7,754 nucleotides of DNA from Deltaproteobacteria bacterium (GTDB lineage Bacteria > Desulfobacterota > Desulfarculia > Adiutricales > Adiutricaceae): positions 1 through 7,754 of the forward strand of contig JAIRNQ010000202.1 of NCBI GenBank assembly GCA_031257955.1, read 5' to 3'. Made by a program: the position numbers and the translations under genes. The notes beneath the pieces were generated by a model, which saw only the letters and a program-made list of their open reading frames with translations, made no database searches and was not told the origin of the DNA. Of this stretch, positions 5,623 through 7,754 are shown piece after piece; the stretch's first letter is position 1; each line of letters opens with the position of its first letter.

Positions 5623-5643
5623 AAAACCAATGGAGGTTTGGCC

Positions 5644-6051
5644 ATGGAGCTAATTGATATCTTCGAGAATTGGAAACGAGATGCCCAGTTAGATCTTCGC
5701 CTAGCGGACGACGTGGTGGCCGATAGGGATTGGGACGGGGTGGTGTTCCATAGCCAGCAAGCCCTAGAAAAGTTGGCTAAAGGAATTGTCGGTTACTATA
5801 ACGATGGTGAAATCCCCTTTATGCATGATCTGGAAACGATCATAGATATTTTTGGCGATAAATTAGCTGAACGTTTGAGCGAAGAACGCTTAGAGGTGCT
5901 GGCAAAGCTTTCGATATTTTATCTTGAGGAGCGTTATCCGGTCTTCATTGGCCAAAAATTAATCTACGACGATACCCTCGCCTTATACCTTCTGGGACAA
6001 ACCAAGGAGATCTTCCAATGGCTACTGAAGTCCTTGCCACCGATAAGATAA
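5644..6051 (+). CDS. HEPN-domain protein, probable toxin partner of a HEPN/MNT module
   Basis: A small all-helical HEPN protein of 135 residues. Family-type features: W10 and the acidic DLRLADD stretch near the N-terminus, the FHSQQALEKLAKG helix (35-47), HDLETII (61-67) and FYLEERYP (92-99), which fit the PF05168 pattern (A-x-EK-x-K, Hdl, RYP). The catalytic R-x4-6-H motif of RNase-active HEPN toxins is not seen: the arginine of ERYP is followed by VFIGQK, without a histidine. ATG at 5644 is chosen over the in-frame TTG at 5638 because GGAGG (5632-5636) lies 7 nt before it. It overlaps the next gene by 34 nt. In type VII toxin-antitoxin systems the HEPN protein is an RNA-targeting toxin; without R-x4-6-H that activity is doubtful here, and a nucleotidyltransferase accessory role is possible. 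Confidence 0.85.
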   Translation: MELIDIFENWKRDAQLDLRLADDVVADRDWDGVVFHSQQALEKLAKGIVGYYNDGEIPFMHDLETIIDIFGDKLAERLSEERLEVLAKLSIFYLEERYPVFIGQKLIYDDTLALYLLGQTKEIFQWLLKSLPPIR

Positions 6052-6371
6052 TACAAGGCCGAACCAAAGAATCCATAACCCAGGCCGCCAAAAACTACGC
6101 CAGTGCCGTTCGGGAGGTGCTTCCCGTGGCTAAGGCTTATTTGTTTGGCTCATGGGTTACCGGCCATCCGACCGTCTGGAGCGACGTTGACGTATGCTTT
6201 TTCCTCGAAAGCTACGGGGGCAAGTCCAGACTTGAGGCGATTACCGAATGCTACCGAGTGCGAAGGCCTTACCTACGTTTCATCCTTGAACCGCACGTGC
6301 TTTTGGCCTCCAGCCTGGCCCAGGACGATCCCTTTGTCGCCGAAATAATGAAGACCGGCGTAGAATTATGA
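6018..6371 (+). CDS. Minimal nucleotidyltransferase (MNT), probable antitoxin partner
   Basis: A 117-residue polymerase-beta-type nucleotidyltransferase. The signature GSW-x9-DVD is visible: GSW at 44-46 and Asp56/Asp58 in SDVDVCFF (55-62), preceded by the hydrophobic strand VAKAYLF. A third acidic residue may be Glu91 in LRFILEP. In type VII systems (MntA/HepT) such an enzyme AMPylates the HEPN toxin on a tyrosine and so neutralises it. The start ATG at 6018 has AAGGAG with an 8-nt spacer, inside the end of the HEPN gene, which indicates translational coupling and a common transcript. A 12-bp hairpin follows 12 bp after the stop. The metal-binding aspartates are intact, so activity is likely. 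The target is an inference from the neighbour. Confidence 0.87.
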   Translation: MATEVLATDKIIQGRTKESITQAAKNYASAVREVLPVAKAYLFGSWVTGHPTVWSDVDVCFFLESYGGKSRLEAITECYRVRRPYLRFILEPHVLLASSLAQDDPFVAEIMKTGVEL

Positions 6372-6383
6372 CCCACCAACGCC

Positions 6384-6415
6384 GCGGCGCCCTTTAGCGT
6401 CTCAAAGGGTGCCGC
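6384..6415 (+). terminator. Hairpin after the HEPN/MNT pair (terminator-like, no T-run)
   Basis: GCGGCGCCCTTT (6384-6395) and AAAGGGTGCCGC (6404-6415) pair over 12 bp with one G.U, around an 8-nt loop, 12 bp after the MNT stop. No run of T follows, so it may protect a 3' end or end transcription inefficiently rather than act as a classic terminator. Confidence 0.5.
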
Positions 6416-6437
6416 CGATACCCAAACCAATCAAACC

Positions 6438-6538
6438 AGCCCAGACCAGTTCAGCCCAACCAAGCCCAGCCATGTCCAGCCAAGACCTGCGAAGCACCGC
6501 CAATCCCTGCCAAGCACAGCCCAGACCAGCTCAGCCCA
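6438..6538. repeat. 21-bp direct repeat inside C-rich low-complexity DNA
   Basis: Copies at 6438-6458 and 6518-6538 differ at one base and lie 80 bp apart. They are set in a C/A-rich string resembling those at about 4010-4140 and 420-546. Confidence 0.65.
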
Positions 6539-6770
6539 GCCGAACCAACCAAACCGGCCAAACCAATTGGGCCAATCAATCCTTCCAACCTAAGTTCCGC
6601 CGTCGGCACCGATCGGGTCAGACAGGTTAGGCCGGTCGCCTGGTCCAAAAATCCTTTTGGGTCGCTTGGCGGAGCTTAGGGGCCTACGGGTTAGATGACT
6701 CGCTAACATAGTCAATTTTGGTTCTTTTTTACGGCGGGGAAGGATAAAACGGACGGAATTTAATGGAAAA

Positions 6771-6799
6771 TTGACAATTCGGCAATCACGACTTATATT
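6771..6799 (+). promoter_or_regulatory. Near-consensus sigma70-type promoter for the DUF1178 gene
   Basis: TTGACA (6771-6776), a 17-nt spacer and TATATT (6794-6799): a perfect -35 box, a 5 of 6 -10 box and ideal spacing. Transcription should begin near 6806, 17 nt before the upstream ATG at 6823 and about 92 nt before the preferred start at 6898. Confidence 0.85.
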
Positions 6800-6897
6800 T
6801 TATTAATGGGTGATGGCCCGCGATGAAATTGTCAGCCACCAAAGCCGAGGCGTATCGGACCGGGAGGCGGGCGGGGCCCATTGCCAGGGACGTGATT

Positions 6898-7341
6898 ATG
6901 GTAGTTTTCGATTTGGCCTGCATTAACGGCCATGAGTTTGAAGGATGGTTTGAAAGCTTGGCTGACTTGGAAAAACAAATTGAAGACAAAATCTTAGTTT
7001 GTCCCGTCTGTAACGACGCCAACGTGATTAGAAGGCCCTCGACCTTCGGCATGGTAAAGAAGCGTCCCGAGGGCCAAGTCTCGGACAAGGGCCAAGAACA
7101 ACCGGATCTAAACCAATTGGCCAAAGCTTTTGAGCAACTCCAGGCGCTTAGTCAAGCTTTGGAGACTGATTTCACCGATGTTGGTTCTAAATTTACCGAA
7201 GAGGCACTAAAGATACACTACGGGGTAACCCCGAAACGTAATATTAGAGGCATGTCCACGGAGGATCAAGAACAAATGCTCAAAAAAGAAGGGGTGGAGT
7301 TTTTTAAAGTGCCCATGTTGGTGCGCAAACCCCCGGCTTGA
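6898..7341 (+). CDS. DUF1178 family protein with an N-terminal zinc-ribbon-like motif
   Basis: Cytoplasmic protein of unknown function. From ATG 6898 it has 147 residues, the family's usual size. It opens MVVFDLACINGHEFEGWFES, the DUF1178 hallmark, followed by VCPVC (34-38); Cys8, His12, Cys35 and Cys38 could bind zinc. The C-terminal half has the conserved FTDVGSKFTEEALKIHYG (92-109) and RNIRGMST (114-121), followed by VEFFKVPML near the end. The start at 6898 has AGGGA with a 7-nt spacer and fits the family N-terminus. An in-frame ATG at 6823 with GGTGA upstream, close to the transcription start, would add 25 residues that resemble nothing in the family. It is transcribed alone from its own strong promoter; no link to HEPN/MNT is evident. 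Confidence 0.9.
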   Translation: MVVFDLACINGHEFEGWFESLADLEKQIEDKILVCPVCNDANVIRRPSTFGMVKKRPEGQVSDKGQEQPDLNQLAKAFEQLQALSQALETDFTDVGSKFTEEALKIHYGVTPKRNIRGMSTEDQEQMLKKEGVEFFKVPMLVRKPPA

Positions 7342-7669
7342 GCGATGTTGCACGTACCCGTTCATGGGCTGACTGGAGGGACCCGGGTTGGCCCAAGCCG
7401 AAGTTCGCCTCGCTGAATTCGATATTCATTATTCCGTGGCACTGGGAGTTATCCGCTCCGCTTGGCGGATGACCACTGCTGGCCGAAGACGTCCTCGGTT
7501 ATCCCACCACCCTATGGCCTGCCTAATTATATCGTCATGGAGAAAGCAAGTATGGCTATCGGATAAACCCTTGTCTTAACGCCTTACCGGTGATACTCTG
7601 GTCATATCTTTCCAACGGGACAGGTCTTTCAAGTAACCGCGATTTCAGCCTGACGGAAAGGAGACAATT
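7342..7669. other. 328-bp region with no convincing gene
   Basis: A 63-codon frame (TTG 7388 to stop 7577-7579) has GGAGG with an appropriate spacer, but its basic, Trp/Arg/Ser-rich sequence has no recognisable motif, and it contains a 6-bp hairpin ATCCGC/GCGGAT (7451-7470). It may be a small protein, gene debris or chance. The last 90 bp lead into the AAA-ATPase-like gene; TTGTCT (7571-7576) with a weak -10-like GATACT is the only promoter candidate. Confidence 0.4.
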
Positions 7670-7754
7670 ATGCGCGCGCTGCCAAGCCAAGGCCAATCTT
7701 TCAGGAAAATAAGAGAAGATGACCTTCTTTACGTGGATAAAACGAAATATTTAT
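7670..7754 (+). CDS. AAA-ATPase-like protein (PF09820 type), N-terminal fragment at window edge
   Basis: Only 28 codons are present before the window ends. The sequence MRALPSQGQSFRKIREDDLL followed by YVDKTKYL matches the conserved N-terminus of AAA-ATPase-like proteins ('sF..iRe.g.lYVDKT'), which usually carry a C-terminal PD-(D/E)XK nuclease-like domain (DUF1703). These proteins are often present in many copies in gut anaerobes and are thought to be mobile or defence-related, but their function is unproven. The start is secure: AAAGGAG lies about 6-7 nt before ATG. The family assignment rests on a short segment and the nuclease domain is outside the window. Confidence 0.7.
   Translation, partial: MRALPSQGQSFRKIREDDLLYVDKTKYL

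Larger units (their letters stand above)
4939..5643. other. Divergent 705-bp non-coding region between hpf and the HEPN gene
   Basis: No gene is supported. Near hpf lies an orphan AAGGAGG (5011-5005, minus) with no start codon behind it. Positions 5106-5140 hold copy 2 of the dispersed element. About 5180-5440 is strongly AT-rich, with the hairpin GCGCT-AATAA-AGCGC (5271-5285), a repeated GCTAATAAA (5273, 5291) and a palindrome TTTAGCTAAA (5399-5408). A GC-rich island at about 5440-5535 contains CCGACCC-A-GGGTCGG (5448-5462) and GGGGCCCC. AT-rich DNA resumes to the HEPN promoter. A weak minus-strand hpf promoter is possible: TTGACA (5347-5342), 17 nt, TAATTT (5324-5319). Confidence 0.6.
6372..6822. 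other. 451-bp gap with a post-operon hairpin and C-rich low-complexity DNA
   Basis: No gene is seen. After the MNT stop comes a hairpin (6384-6415). Positions about 6420-6600 form a string of CCAGCC, CCAACC and CCAAGC words with few G bases, including a 21-bp direct repeat with one mismatch (AGCCCAGACCAGYTCAGCCC starts at 6438 and 6518). A second hairpin, GGTCCAAAA-ATCC-TTTTGGGTC (6642-6663), has no T-run. The promoter of the next gene ends the region. Frames at 6409-6648 on both strands are products of the base composition. Confidence 0.6.

Noticed and set aside
6409..6648. Overlapping small frames on both strands
   Set aside because: They are products of the CCAGCC/CCAACC low-complexity string, without ribosome binding sites or motifs.
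6660..6720. tRNA-like look of the G/C-rich stretch before the DUF1178 promoter
   Set aside because: No cloverleaf, no T-loop GTTCGA-type motif and no acceptor stem could be found.
6786..7124. 112-codon minus-strand frame
   Set aside because: Antisense to the DUF1178 gene and its promoter; no family match.

Overview
The window looks like a chromosomal segment of an anaerobic, deltaproteobacteria-like bacterium (Desulfobacterota in the wide sense). The main evidence is gene order: on the minus strand, reading from high to low coordinates, come hpf, ptsN, rapZ, then EIIA, EIIB and EIIC of a mannose/sorbose-family phosphotransferase (PTS). This string is typical of deltaproteobacteria, where rpoN usually stands directly upstream of hpf; rpoN is not in this window. 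The lineage is an inference. Genes fill only about 58% of the window and several gaps exceed 400 bp, which is low for a free-living bacterium and would suit a host-associated or repeat-rich genome.

Layout. Positions 1-1889 (minus) hold the PTS permease genes: EIIC (cut by the left edge), EIIB and EIIA. A 422-bp gap between EIIA and EIIB carries ten 18-bp tandem repeats and an intrinsic terminator just before EIIB. A 617-bp gap between EIIA and rapZ carries a 48-bp tandem repeat and a good sigma70-type promoter for EIIA. rapZ (2507-3379) and ptsN (3494-3961) follow closely. ptsN is separated from hpf (4390-4938) by 428 bp containing a strong terminator after hpf and a C-rich low-complexity stretch. 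Positions 4939-5643 are non-coding, partly AT-rich, with a short GC-rich palindromic island.

On the plus strand, 5644-6371 holds an overlapping HEPN/MNT (minimal nucleotidyltransferase) pair under its own near-consensus promoter, resembling a type VII toxin-antitoxin module. Then comes another C-rich low-complexity gap, a DUF1178 zinc-ribbon protein (6898-7341) under a near-perfect TTGACA/TATATT promoter, a 328-bp stretch with no convincing gene, and the first 28 codons of an AAA-ATPase-like (PF09820-type) protein that runs off the right edge.

Functionally the minus strand is a metabolic control and uptake cluster: a ribosome hibernation factor (Hpf), the nitrogen-PTS regulator EIIA-Ntr (PtsN), the RapZ nucleotide-binding regulator of amino-sugar metabolism, and a sugar permease. 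The plus-strand genes look like accessory content. The unusual part of the window is the gaps: two unrelated in-frame tandem arrays, each placed directly after a stop codon; an apparent attenuator before EIIB; a 35-bp element repeated behind rapZ and in front of hpf; and recurrent low-complexity DNA.
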